From Escarpia spicata (taxonomy: Eukaryota > Annelida > Polychaeta > Sabellida > Siboglinidae): a stretch of 64,000 bases of DNA. A program made the position numbers and the translations under genes. Each line of letters starts with the position of its first letter. Within the stretch, counting starts at the first letter, position 1. Below, one piece after another: positions 1 through 14,000 of this stretch. Location: the NCBI GenBank assembly GCA_963995525.1, contig OZ023214.1, forward strand, positions 42,141,498 to 42,205,497, in the 5' to 3' direction. Below the pieces are notes generated by a model. It was not told the DNA's origin, did no database searches, and saw only the letters and a program-made list of their open reading frames with translations.

Positions 1-21
1 AGTATTTATATCAGACTAAAT

Positions 22-336
22 GCAAATGTGCTGTGGTATCTACAAGATAGTCGTCTCAATACTAAGGCAAATGTGCTGTGGTATCTACAAGATAGTCGTC
101 TCAATACTAAGGCAAATGTGCTGTGGTATCTACAAGATAGTCGTCTCAATACTAAGGCAAATGTGCTGTGGTATCTACAAGATAGTCGTCTCAATACTAA
201 AGCAAATGTGCTGTGGTATCTACAAGATAGTCGTCTCAATACTAAGGCAAATGTGCTGTGGTACCTACAAGATAGTCTTCTAAATACTAAGGCAAATGTG
301 CTGTGGTACCTACAAGATAGTCGTCTCAATAGTAAG
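22..336. repeat. 45-bp minisatellite, 7 copies
   Basis: Seven head-to-tail copies start at 22, 67, 112, 157, 202, 247 and 292, so the period is exactly 45 bp. Copies differ at a few sites (for example tatct/tacct, and the last two copies). Because 45 is a multiple of 3 and the unit lacks stops in several frames, it gives long spurious reading frames on both strands with a 15-residue periodicity. No start context, signal peptide or flanking exon supports translation. The array may continue to the left of the window. Confidence 0.95.
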
Positions 337-1100
337 GCAGTGGCAGATCATACATGAGAATTTATGCGTCGTAAAACTTCGCGACGGCCGGCATCAAACG
401 TCTCTAAGACCGCTAATGCTTTTGAAGATATATTTTAGTGTTATATATTCCAGTGTGTATATGTACAATACGAGGTTAAGCCTACATAGTTGTACACCAT
501 CAGACCGTTCATACTTTCGATGGCTGTTGGCCCAATACTTACTACAAAACCTAACTGAGGACGATCGTGAGTCAGGTGAATACGAACGCCATCTATCACT
601 TGAACAAACAGTATCACCTACCAAATACTTCTAATACATTTCTAGTATATACTAACCACAATACGAAACTGTGCATGGTATAAATGTCATTATATTGTTT
701 AAAAAATGGTTTAAACTGTCCACACAAAAGTGTTATGTAAGTGTAACATGTATGCCATTATTTTCACGTGACAATAACACGATGGCTTTAACGTTTATGC
801 CTAATCTTAGGATCAAAGTTTCAGCGGCAAACTTGAACGTCACAACAATATTAATTATGGGGGTGTCAATATCGACTTTTCTTGAACGCATTCAGCTCTA
901 GAAAGATCTCAAATTGGTGGCGAACGAGTTCATTGAACTATGCATGTGATTACAACGAGAAAATGTGCGCACAAAACAAAACTAGCATTATATACTAACA
1001 CAAATGTGTTCTATACACAAACATGTCCACAAAGAAACAGAACAAACCTCTTTCAGACCGCTCATCGCGAAACAAATGTATACATTGAACTGATACTTAG
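337..1100. other. Intergenic stretch with no recognised gene
   Basis: AT-rich DNA between the 45-bp array and a GT microsatellite. The open frames here are short and resemble no family I recognise. I see no tRNA boxes, terminal inverted repeats or splice-linked exons. Confidence 0.5.
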
Positions 1101-1103
1101 TAT

Positions 1104-1171
1104 TGTTTGTGTGTGCGTGCGTGCGTGTGCGTGTGCGTGTGCGTGTGTGTGTGTGTGTTTGTGCGTGTGCA
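1104..1171. repeat. GT/GC-rich dinucleotide microsatellite
   Basis: An interrupted (GT)n/(GC)n tract of about 65 bp (GTGTGCGTGCGTGC followed by pure GT). It gives low-complexity Cys/Val or His/Thr frames that are not genes. Confidence 0.9.
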
Positions 1172-1479
1172 TATGAATGCTTTGACTCCCACTTCTCACT
1201 ACATATGAATATATATTTTCATTGTTGAATTGTGTTTCTTTCATAGCAATCACATTGTTTTTAAGTTACCCTAGAATCCCACACAAATTGTATTACGGAT
1301 ACCCGCTGTAAAAGTGTCGACAAAGATAGCCAAAGTACGGATGACATGATGACAGTTTAACGCTGTTTTATGATTATTCATGTTTTGCACAACAAGTATA
1401 TGGTCGGCGTCGGAATCTGGATAATTATTCAGCAAAGTTCTACCAGGACTAAAACGCCGTTTCTTCTCAGAACAGGGCT

Positions 1480-1690
1480 TAGGACTTCCACGGAGATTCT
1501 TGTGTACAAAGCTGGTGTGCTGCCCACACTATTGTATGGCAGTGAAACATGGGTTGTATAGCGTCGCTACATCAGAACTCTTGAACAGTTTTAACAGTGC
1601 ACACTCAGAGCTATCATGGGTGCATTCTTGAACAGACATGCACTACCAGCATTGAGGCCCACCTGAGTATTGCAGGGTATCCGTCTCTAG
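1480..1690 (+). mobile_element. LINE reverse transcriptase C-terminal fragment (decayed)
   Basis: The frame reads VLPTLLYGSETW, the hallmark of the region downstream of the RT domain in many LINE proteins. It continues through an in-frame stop into RRYIRTLEQF and then loses frame. No RT catalytic core or endonuclease is present, so this is a 5'-truncated dead copy. The boundaries are approximate. Confidence 0.7.
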
Positions 1691-1734
1691 AATTATCGAG
1701 TCCACTACAGGTTGCAGATTGACCCCAGGCGTTG

Positions 1735-1932
1735 GATATTTTACTTCCCGTGGCACAGACACTAGACAGAAGGGACCAACGGCTTATAAAGTATGTTCCA
1801 AAAGACACAAGCAACGTGAGATGAACGAAATTGCCCAAGTTTTGAAATGGCGGTCGGCACCAAGATTCGAACCCCGGTTCCTTCGATCAACAACCCGGCA
1901 CTGTAAGCAACTACCACGCCTCACATGCGTGC
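1735..1932 (-). mobile_element. tRNA-derived SINE, family A
   Basis: On the minus strand a tRNA-like head (A-box-like GTGGTAGTTGCTTACAGTG, B-box-like GGTTCGAATC) is followed by a body containing GGGCAATTTCGTTCA. The same head-to-body order occurs at 59289-59520 (plus strand) and, more decayed, at 27590-27715. The repeat in several places and the poor tRNA folding rule out a functional tRNA gene. Confidence 0.75.
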
Positions 1933-2217
1933 TTTCAGCCAGCTGGTCTGCAACTGCGCTCCTAATTCACGCTTCCTTCAAATTAACAAACGTTATCATT
2001 GAACTCTTTCTTGTCACAGGCGTAAACACGAGATCTCAATTTACAGAAGGAACGTACAAAACGTGTTGTCGCCAGGAAAAGCCGTCCAGGCGTGTACGTA
2101 GCTGCACCAGACACACGTTATCTCAACGAGGGCACGAGCACTGATAACGTGACACAAATTGACAACATTCGCGGTCTTCTTGGCGACATCCGCATTAAGC
2201 CCAGTCTTAGAGGCAAT

Positions 2218-2242
2218 TATATATATATATATATATATATAT
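2218..2242. repeat. AT dinucleotide microsatellite
   Basis: Pure (AT)n run of about 24 bp. Similar short runs occur near 21325, 47180, 47684 and 53752. Confidence 0.95.
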
Positions 2243-2556
2243 CTGAAGCCTTTAAAAACGTGCTTTCCCAACTCGATATGTTGTTAATGTTTTGGGGGGA
2301 AAACTTATCTCGCATCCACTTGGAGTCTACGGCATGCTAGCTCGTGGGTGCAGTTTTATTAGGCCTATTATTAGGCTTAGTATGGTGAAATCGCCAGTCG
2401 AACCATTAATTATTTAATGTTGAACCCACTTTCAACTGAACTGTAGAGACTCGGAATTTAAATATTCACATGAATACGCGGTGCGATTATATGCACGTAT
2501 CAATATGAAATGTTGGAAGCCAAAGGCATGGTACCAGATTGTGTGTATGTGTTCGT

Positions 2557-2792
2557 AGGCGGATCCAGCCCCCAGATTTGTGTGAATGGGGCAACGTGAC
2601 CTTGCCCCCCCCCCACATCCCTTGGAAATGTGTCCCCGATCCGGTTACACTAATAATAAGGTTACGCCGATGCGGCGACGAAACAAATTCACCAATAGCC
2701 AGTAGTAGTGTCACGAGTCATGCCGAGACTGCGGAGATGGTTTCCACACCATTTGCTTCTGCCGTCAGACTCGCTTTCTGGATCCGCCCCTG
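2557..2792. mobile_element. MITE with GGCGGATCCAG terminal inverted repeats
   Basis: GGCGGATCCAG at 2558 is matched by CTGGATCCGCC at 2778-2788, giving an element of about 236 bp with no transposase. A related left end (CAGGGGTGGATCCAGAAA) is at 46704. I infer a non-autonomous DNA transposon; the superfamily is not certain. Confidence 0.65.
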
Positions 2793-3239
2793 GTATTGGG
2801 AACACTGACACCAACTCCAAGAGATAAAAAGAAATCACAAGTAGCAAAAAACTGGATTTGTAGAACATGTGAATTGTCACGAGAAAATCGAAGGAAGATG
2901 GGGAATTGAGTACAGATTGACATTCGGAACACCTGAAAACGAAAGTAGTTACGAGCAGACTGAAATGGCAGCTCGGAGAGTATTAACAACAGAGGTGGGT
3001 GGCTAGAGAAGAAGAGGAAGATTAAAGTGACATTGGAGAGACAGTTTGAAGCGAAAGGTCGAAAGGGCAGGTATGAACAGTTGAGAGTGACTGCCAATAG
3101 CTGAGGATCGGACTAAATGGAGAAACATCGTCTATATTCTTCTTCTTATGTACAGCCCAGAACTCTGTATCAGCCACACGTATGTGGCTAGAGTATTGTC
3201 GAGTTTGGGTGGGACGTCGCAAGTAGCGGGTGGTGTGGC

Positions 3240-6200
3240 GCTGGCTTGGGTCTATTGTTTATTTTGTGAAGTTTAGACAGATTAGAAGACCCTATAGTCG
3301 GTGTGCCTATAGCTTTGTGGGCGTAGATTACTTTAGGCAGGCAAGGAGAGGAGCTGCTTTCTAAATGAGTCCATTGATTGTTTGCTAACTAGCTGTTGTG
3401 TGCATTTGTTCCATGATTTGATGGTGATTGGAAAGAATGAGTGCTTGTATGCGTCGATGCGGGTGAGTGTCTGGAAGTAGCGATATGCGTTGCCTCTGGT
3501 ACGAGTTGCAGCGGTGGTGAGTGAAGTCGTTGTTATGTCCACTACATTGTTCCTGATGCGGTAGAACATTACGAGCTTGGCATTAGCCCGCCTACTCGCA
3601 AGGGTCTCCCATTTCAGACTTTCGATCATGGTTGTCACACTGCTGCGTCGACGGTAGTCGCTCTTCACGAATCGAGCAGCTTGTCGTTGTACATTTTCTA
3701 CAGTCTTGATATTCTTCTCTGTGGATGGATCCCGTGCTGTCGAAGATGGTCTAACGAACGTCTGATAGCATAATCCTTTGATGGTTTGTGGGCATCTGCT
3801 GATGTTCCGCTGTAGGAAAGCTCTGGTGTTGTAAGCCTTCTATGTCACGTTGTTGATGTGTTCGCTCCAAGTTAGTGTCCTGTCGATGGTTACTCCAAGG
3901 TACTTGGCTCCATTGACCTCCTTCAATTGTTGTCCGTGGATAGTGTAATTACTGACAATTCTCTTCTTCCTTCTGTCGGTAATTCGGATAACTTCGCACT
4001 TGTCCGGATTAAACTCCATCAGCCAGTTCTTTTCCTACATCTGTAGCTTGTATATGTCATCATCTTGTAGTATATCTGCATCATATCGTGAGTTGATGTT
4101 TCGGTACAGGAGAGTCGTCAGCAAACAGGCGTACAGTAGAGGATACTTGGTCTGGTAGGTCATTTATGTAGCAAAGGAAGAGAATGGGTCCAAGGACTGA
4201 ACCCTGTAGGACGCCTGAGGTCACTGCAGCCGACGATGATCTTTTGCCTTCCAGAATCACTTCTTGGATGCGGCTGCTCAGGAAGCTTTTGACCCAGTCC
4301 AACATCTTCCCTCGCACTCCGCAGTGGTGAAATTTGGTAGCCAGATGGTGGTGGGACACTTTGTCAAACGCCTTTGAGAAATCCAACAGCATCGATCTGG
4401 CCACCCTCGTTGAGACACATCGCTAGGTCGTCGACAGCTTGGACGAGTTGGGTTTCACAGGACCTATGTTTGCGAAACCTATGTTGGTAGTCAGATAGGA
4501 TGTTATGTTGTTCCAAGTGGTCCATTAAGTTACTGTGTGTTATATGTTCCAATGTCTTGCAGGAGATGCTCGTGAGGGATATGGGTCTATAGTTTGAAGC
4601 AGTAGTTCTTGTTCCCTTCTTGTATACTGGTATGACCCAGGCATGCTTCCAGTCTGCTGGTACTGTACCTTGGTTGAGTGATGTCTGGTATATGAGCGTT
4701 ACTACTGGTGTAAGTTCTGCAGCATAGTCTTTCAGGAACCTGGCTTGGATCCCATCAGGTCCTGTGGCTTCAGATACTCTGATATGCGGAAAGTCACTGT
4801 ATGGGCTCATTACAAGGTTCGGTGCATCGCTCATGTCTCCGTCGGTGAAGACTGGTGAGAACTGCATATTAAGAATGTCAGCTTTAGTCTGGCTATCGCT
4901 GTGGATGATGCCATTCTTCGTGAATGGCGCTACTCCGCTGTTATCCTTCTTTTTGCTTTTGATGAAAGACCAAAACTTCTTTAGATTTCCCTCGTGTTTA
5001 TTGTTTTTGCCTATAATGGAGTTAATATTCCCGTAATACGCCTTTCAGCACTCTGATTGGACCAGCTTGATTATTTCTCGATATTTTGCCATGCCGTAGG
5101 CACACTTGGTACGCTGGGCCTTCTTTTTCTTTCGTGACAGGTTTCTTATTATGCCATTGGCCCATGGTTGGTTGTAACGTTGGGAAGACAGTCTTGTAGG
5201 GACGTGGTTGGATAGTACGTTTTGGCACTTGGCAATTAACAACGCCCACAGCGTTTCCACAGGTGTGTCTGGATTGTGTTGGGTTTGCATTTCATCAGCA
5301 AATATTGCTAGCTCTTCTTTAATCTGCTCGGTGTCTGCTTTTCTCCAGATGTGGATCTTCCTCTGGGTAGGTCTTTGTCTTTCTTGGTAATACGTCCGAA
5401 TTTACATAGACGGCTACATCGTGATCACTGACCTCTGGTACGGGTTCGCGTCTGTTGACCAGGGATGGCCGGTTCGTGAGGAAGACATCTAGGATGTTGT
5501 CAAGTCTTGTCGGGAAAGTGACCATTTGAAATAGGTCCAACATAGACAATGTGTCGAGGAAGAGTTCGTTTATCTGCTTTGTGTACTAGTGTTTCAATAC
5601 TGTGTTTGTTTTCCAATCGATATCCGGGAGAGTTGTGTCCCCTGCAATCCATAAGAGGCTGTTTGGGAATTTCCTAGCTATGTTGGATATGTCACACAAA
5701 GAGGTTGAGTAGTCAGTGTTATTATCTGTCGATCTGTAGATTCCAAGTACTATGAGGGGAGTGTGTGCGGTCTGGATTTTCATAACAACCATCTCACACG
5801 ATGTCATTACCGATATCTGTTCAGCAACCAATCCAATCTTGATGGCAATCATGGCGCCACCATAGCTATCTGCTCGGTCTTTCCTGAAAGGGGGTCATAT
5901 CCAGGCGCATGAATTAATTGCTATTGACAGGGGGCTTCAGCCAAGTTTCACATGCAACTATGACGTCAGGTTTTGCGTCGTCTATCATGAGGTGAAAATC
6001 TAGTTTCTTTGCGCAGATTGACTGCGTATTGACGTTAAGTAGGCTGATGCTGTGTTTGTTAGATGGCTTTGACATTCGATCCATAATTAAATATCTGCAT
6101 CGCTAGGTTCGTCGTAAGAATTAAAATCTAAATGGGCTTTGTCTTAACTTATGTAGAAGGCGTAAGATTGTTAATAATAAAAATGATGATTAAAAAATAT

Positions 6201-6512
6201 TGGTGATGGTTCTTGTCTAATAGGGGAAGAAAAAGTCTTTAACTTAAACAGTTTAAAACACGACTATTTGGATAACAAAATGACTTATAATCACAACACA
6301 CAGCCTCCTTAAAATTATAGTTTGAGGAATCCAATTACTTCAGTGTTTTTCGGCCTCGGAGGGTTTTCGCGATATCGAGCGTGGTGGTGGAGATATTTGC
6401 GGTCGAAGGTGGGTAGTGTTGGACAATTTCGCCATCGAGATGGTTTGTGCTGGACATTTTCACGGTTGAAATGTTGGAGATTGTTTTGGCGGATAATGTT
6501 GACATTTTACGG
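3240..6512 (-). mobile_element. Jockey-superfamily LINE, near full length but broken
   Basis: Minus-strand conceptual protein in order: an N-terminal segment (about 6512-6330), an endonuclease-like region (NVNTQSICAKKLDFH near 6045, then WIAGD..LPDIDW near 5640 and VSDHDVAVYV near 5420), and reverse transcriptase (SNYRPISLTS near 4590, LDFSKAFDKVSHHHL near 4370, [18 protein letters not shown] near 4200, FADDSPVPK near 4100). It ends with a C-terminal domain closing at the stop at 3333. The order matches a single-ORF2 non-LTR element. Several frameshifts and stops separate the segments (near 5585, 5320, 4870, 4400 and 3670-4080), so it is inactive. An AATAAA-like tail lies near 3250. Confidence 0.85.
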
Positions 6513-7370
6513 CCTGGTGATATGTCATAAGAAACGTTGAAGCTTTTTTAATGCTGAATCTGATAACTAAAAATATCAAATGCGACGTATGGCCGAGTAA
6601 GATACAAAAGAAAAATGTGTTCCAAGTCTTAGTCTGTAGCAAAATATGCAGGTTTACTTGACGGTATTAGCACACTTGCGACGTGATTAAATGGTACACG
6701 TCTATATGTACTTTTGCGAACTTATTCGTTTAAATCAAATATATGATAACGGATGTTAAGAGAAAGACGTGTTTCTACATCGATAGGAATTGTTTAATGC
6801 GAGTGAGAAAAAAAATGTATCGCATTCTCTAGGTGATAGCGCCTAAGTAGGCGATATTAGCAAGTTCGGAAGATAATGGCGCCGCCTTGCAGAAAACGGA
6901 TAATTATGGTTCAGCAAGGTCTGAGAGAATAGTGGCGCCACGCAGTGGCTTGTCGGCCAGTTATATTTGCACGAGTGCCGAATTCTCTCGGTCACCTCTC
7001 GCCTCACAGACACCTTCAGAAAAACAGACATCAGTGAACACTTGGAATTTATTGTTAGATCCAGTTGTTCTTCGTTGTAATTTTAAACCAAAACTGGGGA
7101 ACGTGTCACAAAAATGATCTTATAGGGTCATTGTAAAACGTGATGGTTCATCATTACCAGTTAAAATTTGTAATGCTAAGCCTAAGGAGAACGTGTCACT
7201 ATAAGTTTGCATTTTAAAATGTTGTAGATGGAACTTCTGTGATTAGACAGGTACTGCAGAATACAAGACTACACGAAGATCGCTCAACAAAAATATATTC
7301 GTACAATGGTAATATTTCTGGCTTAACATCCTCAATGATTAAATAAGTCTAAAGTCAAGTGTTTTAACTA
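6513..7370. other. Intergenic stretch with no recognised gene
   Basis: Unassigned sequence between the LINE 5' region and the SCO1 3' flank. A GC-richer patch at 6880-7030 gives short opposed frames without recognisable domains. Nothing else is supported. Confidence 0.4.
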
Positions 7371-8036
7371 CATTTATTCTGTAGAGAACCACCCAGCCGA
7401 TGTACAAACATCCTTCCCCACAATGGTCACAATTCAGTTTAACAAATTTCAGGCAGCACCTAGCAAAACCTGGGGACCCGTTTCTGTAAGATTCCTATCC
7501 ACTGATAAGACATGATTTCCATCACACCCCAAATGTTGCTCATAAAATAATGTTTGGGGCGGATGAAACATGAAATTTGTGAAAGCCCTCAAGCACTGCT
7601 CCCTGAAACATGAGTTATTTTGTTTACAAGAACTTATATAACATGCACAATATTATTATTCTCATTGAGAATCTGCAGTGCCAATACAAACATTGCACAG
7701 ATATTTCCTCCAGTCTCATCACAATAGAATAGTCTTGCGTGATGCTTAAGTCAATGAAGGCATTTGTGCTTAATAGCAAACATTTTAAGGAGATCCAATG
7801 AACAGTTAACATCAACACTGGTCCACGTCTTATGTGACGACAAACAGAGAATCCCACACCAGCTCCTTACAAACTCTTTATAAACAACAATTCTGTTCAA
7901 CAGATGGTTGCCAAAGTAGCAAAGTCCCGATTCTGAATGCAACATCTCCATGGCAACCATCTCTGAGACAGCTAACATACTTTGAAGCATGTTTCAACAC
8001 TACAGACACAGTTAGCAGATTAAAGATGGATGGCGA
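7371..8036 (-). other. Probable SCO1 3' untranslated region / downstream flank
   Basis: This lies immediately past the SCO1 stop codon (8039-8037). A minus-strand AATAAA lies near 7375, with an alternative TATAAA near 7880. The true cleavage site cannot be set from sequence alone. Small frames here carry no domain. Confidence 0.4.
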
Positions 8037-11000
8037 TCACTGTTTGTTTAACATCTTGAACTTGAGCATGTGTGTGCTGATACTTCCTACGCACTCAGGC
8101 ACGGTCTTATTCTGAGCGTAGTAGTCAACAAATTCGCCGTCGGGATTCAGCAAGTATGTAACGACGCTGTGGTCCACCTGCAAGCGAGGAAACGTACAGT
8201 GACAATTATCATAAACCATCTTATTAGCGCGGCAGAATTAAAGTAAAAAGTCTAAGTTTGTAACAATTACAACTTCATTACTACTAATGGTGTACATTTT
8301 ATTAAATGGTGATTTTCTTTGGCCTTGAATAGTTATCTATAAGTTAATGTGAGGAACAAAAATTACTTCCATTTATTTCTGGTTTGACCACTACTGTTCT
8401 CGTGAAAATCCCATTTGAATGCAATGCCAATATCCAAGAAATACTGTCGCTAATGTATTAATTGGCTAATATAAAAAAGTAAGACAGTAACAGACATGCC
8501 ACACTGCACAGATTTCTCATACACAATACAAACAATTTGTACATATTTTCTTGTATTCATCAAACAAATTTATCAATTCGAATAACAAATATGTACTAAG
8601 CAGATTCCAAAAAAGTGCAGCTGATTTCGTTTTTTTGAGGTCATCTGACTTATATTGTCTATTGTTTTCTAATCTAATTTTTTTAAATGCATATATTTGA
8701 TTCGTTTTGGATAGCTTGTCGAGGAAAATAAAACGGATATTGCATGATGACAGTAGGCATTTCTGCCAAAATCATGACATGATGGGGCATGACCAGGACA
8801 GCTATTTTTGTTTCATGTGCAGAACATGCCTGTGCCACTTAATACCCAGATCGCCGTGACGGGTCACATTTTTGAGTACTTACAATGTAGTCATCATCGT
8901 CATCTTTGGGTCCCGTGGAGAAGTAGACGCGGTAGTTCTTGGCTGCTAATTTCACTTGCTCCTCAGATCCGGTCATACCAACCATCTTGGGTGAAAACTC
9001 TACAACAAACAACGCTAAGTAAAAGGTAAGTTCTTATATAGGGCAGTATCCAGTCCTCACGACTGCTCAAAGCACTTTATACGTTACTCCATGGCGGACC
9101 TGCTCAATGGACACCGCTGCACAGAATTCGAACCCGGGTTCTCTCAGTTGAGAGTCCAAAGATCTTACTGCTGCACTACTTTGCTCCACGTAAGACATTG
9201 ACTACTTCTACAATAGGATGAATGGACAAATTACTGAACCATGGAGATAAATACAAAAGCAACAGCAAGCCAGATGAATAAACTTATTCAGATTCCGTCA
9301 CCATGTGGGTGGAATATGCTGCAATTGGCATGAGGGTAGACATTAGCATTATTGTGCTGGCGTCTACTTCATGTTGACAAGTAAATGATGCAGGGACCAT
9401 TTTCATGAATTGTTTGGCGCATGCATGAAGTACATGCAATTGTTAAGTTACAAATTAACCACACATTATGTTTTACGTTCCATACAACTGATTTACCCAA
9501 TAAAATATCATAATTTTGAGATATTTTGAAAAGACAGTCTTATGTCCTATTCTAGGGGTCGTAGAGTAACCCCTGAAAGTTTGACACAAGGGTCAAGCTA
9601 TCTCAGAGGAAAATGTTAACCAAGCCGCATGCATACGTCAGCTCAATTATATGTAGATTACTGACCTTTAACGTATTCTGCGACGGCCTCCACCGTGTCT
9701 CGGTGGGGATCGACACTGACAAAGATTGGAACTACATCAGGCAGGTCGCGATTCTCCTCTGCAACAGTACAATCAAAATATACTTAACAAATTAATATCA
9801 ATACTTAACAGGATGAATGATGTCATCTTTCAGTTTTAATGATGACTGATTTACAGCCGAACACTGTGACATTGATATTTCAATAGTATGTTAGGCTTGG
9901 AGTATTATAAGTATTCATTTTTCCCAGGCGCAGGGATCCACCTCTTTCTGTATTCACTTGCTTCCTTGGATCATTGTCCACTGATCTATCCATTGGTGAT
10001 GTATTTGAACAAACCCAAAGGTAGTTATTTAGAGTGGTTTACTTTTTTTTAGTGAACAAATTAAGTTGTTAGTCATTCCCCAGATGGCGTCACTGTGGAA
10101 TGCGACACCGTAACTGGCGACAGAATAAAATAAATGGTTCAAAATACTGAAATGGTGACAATTGCTGCCCCCTGGTCTGTTACTCTACAGGTGGGTGTTA
10201 GCTGGTTTTATAATAATTAAATAACATATGTATGTATGCAAAACGTGTTCATAATCATACAGTGATCTACTTGTGCTTTACAGTGTACAAAGACCAATTT
10301 ACTGTATGTTTTGGCATGCCCATAAATCAGCAAACATTCCCTTTAAAGAAAGCTGTGCTTCATACATAACAATTAACAGAATGATTAGATGAAACAAATT
10401 GACAACATGAACAATCTTCTGAGTAGGAAATGTTAACCAGTTCCAGAGAAACAGGAACTTACCGATTTTGTCGACGACCTCAACGATCTTCTCAAGTTCA
10501 TCAGGGCAGATATCTGGACAGTGGGTGAAACCGAAATAGATGAGCAGCCATTTGCCGTAGAAGTCCTTGTTTGTGACTGTCTTGCCCGTATGATCGACCA
10601 ACTCCCAAGGGCCTCCAATGGCTGCCTTTCCCAGAGAAGCAGTCCTTTCCTTCTCCTTTTCTGAAACGGCACAAGTTGGTTTGGTTAATTTGGTTTTCCA
10701 GTAAATGTCCACAATCGTCAAGTTTATTATTCTGGCATTGGGAGTTTAGACAATGAGATCCCAGCTCTGTGAGTCCATGGACTTGTGCAGTGCGCATTGC
10801 AAAGGGTGCATGAAACTGAATTTGAAAAATAATTATTTAAAAAAATAATGATATAAAACAAGTGCAATAATTTGTACAGATTAAAAACACAGTCTCTGTC
10901 TTTATCTATAGTCTGGTAAGGTGGGCTGGAGCAACAAGGTGGATGGTACTCAGAGCTTGTTGGAATGGGTGTAGTGTGGGTAGGCTTATTGTTTCTCTTA

Positions 11001-14000
11001 TAACTCTAGGATGGAATGTGTATGCATATGTAGTTATCCATGCACGTATTTGTATGTATTTGTTTGGATCATTGTTTCGTGTACGGGAGCTTGGGACTAT
11101 AAGATGTTGTGGTAGGGTAACAATTTTAGAATCCAAGTTTGATGGACATTGTTGCTTGGCAGTATGTCACATAATGGATAATTCAAAGGATTCTATGTCA
11201 AAACTAAGAATGAAAATGTCAAGATGCTAACCACAATGCCACTGACTTCACTTGTGGTAAACCGCAGGGGTACACAAGCATGAGCTTCAAAGATAGAACA
11301 GCAAAAACTTAACACGATGATAGCCTAACTGAACAGAGCATTGGATTAACAAGAGCTAGGCCAATCACTTCTTGGTATGAAATACTATCTATTGTGTCTT
11401 CTATGAAGCATAATGTTCAAAGGCCAACTTACTGAGTTCCTTCTCTTTCTTCATATACTCCATGCCCCCATAGAGAACTGCACCCACGCCTAGAGTTATT
11501 CCTACCGTCTTCCATGTGACTGGCTGCAAACAAAGAAAGGACACATGAAGTGCATTCCTTCATTGTACTTGTGGTGATATGATATCATATGTACCACTTT
11601 ATCAATATCTGACTCGCTTGCATTTGTTTTTTTTGTAAACTCATGCACACTCTTGTTATGTGCAAGAGTTTACATTGAGAGTCTGAACAGTATAATGATG
11701 AACTTCGAACGGTAATTGACAGACATGCACCAGTCATCCAACGATTGATAAATGTGCGTCCAAGACAACCATGGCGGACTGACAACTTGCAGCTGATGAG
11801 ACGACAAGTGCGACGAGCAGAGCGCAAGTGGCGTCACACGTGGCTAGCTGTCCATCGTGAAATGTACACCGACTTGCGTGATGCATTTAAGCAGAGCATC
11901 GCCACAACCAAATCTGCTTATTACTGTGCTGAAATCGAAGTTACATCTCACAATACCAAAGCAATGTATCACATCACAAACAATTTGATGGGACGTCCTC
12001 GTACGCCTGTGCTCCCCGAATGTGAAGACGACCCGGATGCGCTAACTGAGTGATTGGTCTGTTATTTAACAGATAAGATCACTGATATCAGTACATGGCT
12101 GGTGACTGCACGCTCGCAATGCCAACTGCCCGCATTCCTACACGATATCGAATGCCATATTGAAGAACCATTGTACGACTTTCAACTTGCTACAGTCACC
12201 GACATCTGCGGTCTGGTTGAGAAGACATTCAGCAAATCTTCTTCCAGCATTGACGTCATTTCTGGAAGCATGCTTAAATCTAACATTGACATTCTTGGAC
12301 CAGTGTTAACCAGCACTGTTAACATGTCCATCGTGTCGGCAGCACTACCTGTCGTAGTAACACCGCTGTTAAAGAGGAATGGTCTTGATCCAGAACTGTT
12401 ATCGAATATAAAATCTGTCTTTCGTATCGGCAACATCATTTCAAGAAGTGTCGATCTAACATGTGGTGTGCCTCAGGGTAGTGTGCTCAGACCTCTTCTG
12501 TTCACGATCTACTGCCTTGGACTCAACCATGTTTTTGAACATCATCAACTACGCTATCATATGTATGCTGATGATACGCAATTATATGTGGACTTTCCCC
12601 GTGACCAGCCACTTACAGTGGCCACCGATCGAATATCTTGTTTACCACCGATGTGAAAGCGTGGATGTCTTACCATAATCTCTTGCTTAACGAGAACAAA
12701 ACCGAGGTGATCGTCATATCTGCAGTGAACAATCGGAAACTTGTTCACCCGCCTGTTGACCAAGTCATTGATGTATGTGGCTGTGCTGTTTTGCCAAAAA
12801 TGGGTTATCCGCAACATCAGTGTTCTACATGACAACACTATGTTGAGGACGAATCAAGTACGTCATGTTTGCCAGGTGGCATATTGTCACCTCCGAAGCA
12901 TCGCGTTAATTCGGAAATGTCTTACCACTAATGCCTGCAGAACCATTGTGAACGCCTTAGTCATGTCACATATTGATTACAGCAACGCAGTGTTATATGG
13001 TCTGCCGGAGACGCACTTGCGAAAGCTGCAGATGGTACAGAATTCTGCAGCACGTCTCATTACCAGGACAAGGAGACGAGAACACATAACACCTGTTCTG
13101 TACCGTCTGCACGGTTGCCTATACGCCAGCGGATCGAATTCAAGCTGTTTCTGCTGGTATATCGTGCAGTGCACCATCTCGGCCCTGCGTACATTTCATC
13201 GCTCGTGACATCCTACACGCCGACCAGATCACTTAGATCGGCCGAACAAGGTCTGCCGACTGTTCCGAGATATCACCTTGAACATTATGGCCGTCGTTCC
13301 TTCTCGGTGGCTGGCCCGATCCTGTGGAATGCCCTGCCTCATGCAGTCAGGCATGCAAACTGCGTTGCCACTTTCAAATCACTCTTAAAGACACACTTAT
13401 TTTTACAGGCCTTCCAAGAACTTCAAGGTCCGCATCAGTGCCATTTGTGCAATGTTGACATTCGGTTATGTACTTAGGTTGCAGTTATTTATTTATTTAT
13501 TTGTAATTAGCATACTATATGTATTTATTAAATTTACGCACATTATTTATTTTAGGTATTTAAACGGCTAATTCATTTAATTTATGTATAATATATACAC
13601 TTGTAAATATATATATATTTATTTTTATTCAGGGTTATTTAACTGACTTTTATGTAATTTTTATATGCTACTTTTAAATCATATTTGTTTACCGTTCTAT
13701 TTAATATGTTTTAGGTCATTTAATGTATTTTACTTATACTCTACGATTGTCAGCTTCTTTGAGCAGACTTGTTATCCGGACACACGGTGCTCTATAAATG
13801 CTTTATAATAATAATAATATTATCCATCTTTCCATTCTGAACAATCATGAATAGCTGTATACAATTTCAAGCAAATCTACTCAATGTCGACTAAGGACTA
13901 ACAGAATAAGTAACTGGGCACTTTCTTGAGACCTTCAGAATCTGAAAGCTAAAATGGGTTAAGTAAAACCATTCATACCGGCTTCTTGAGAGGGTCATGT

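Noticed and set aside
1062..1253. His/Thr repeat frame
   Set aside because: Translation of a GT/GC microsatellite.
10299..10721. Stand-alone 140-aa SCO-like gene
   Set aside because: It is SCO1 exon 4 read into both flanking introns.
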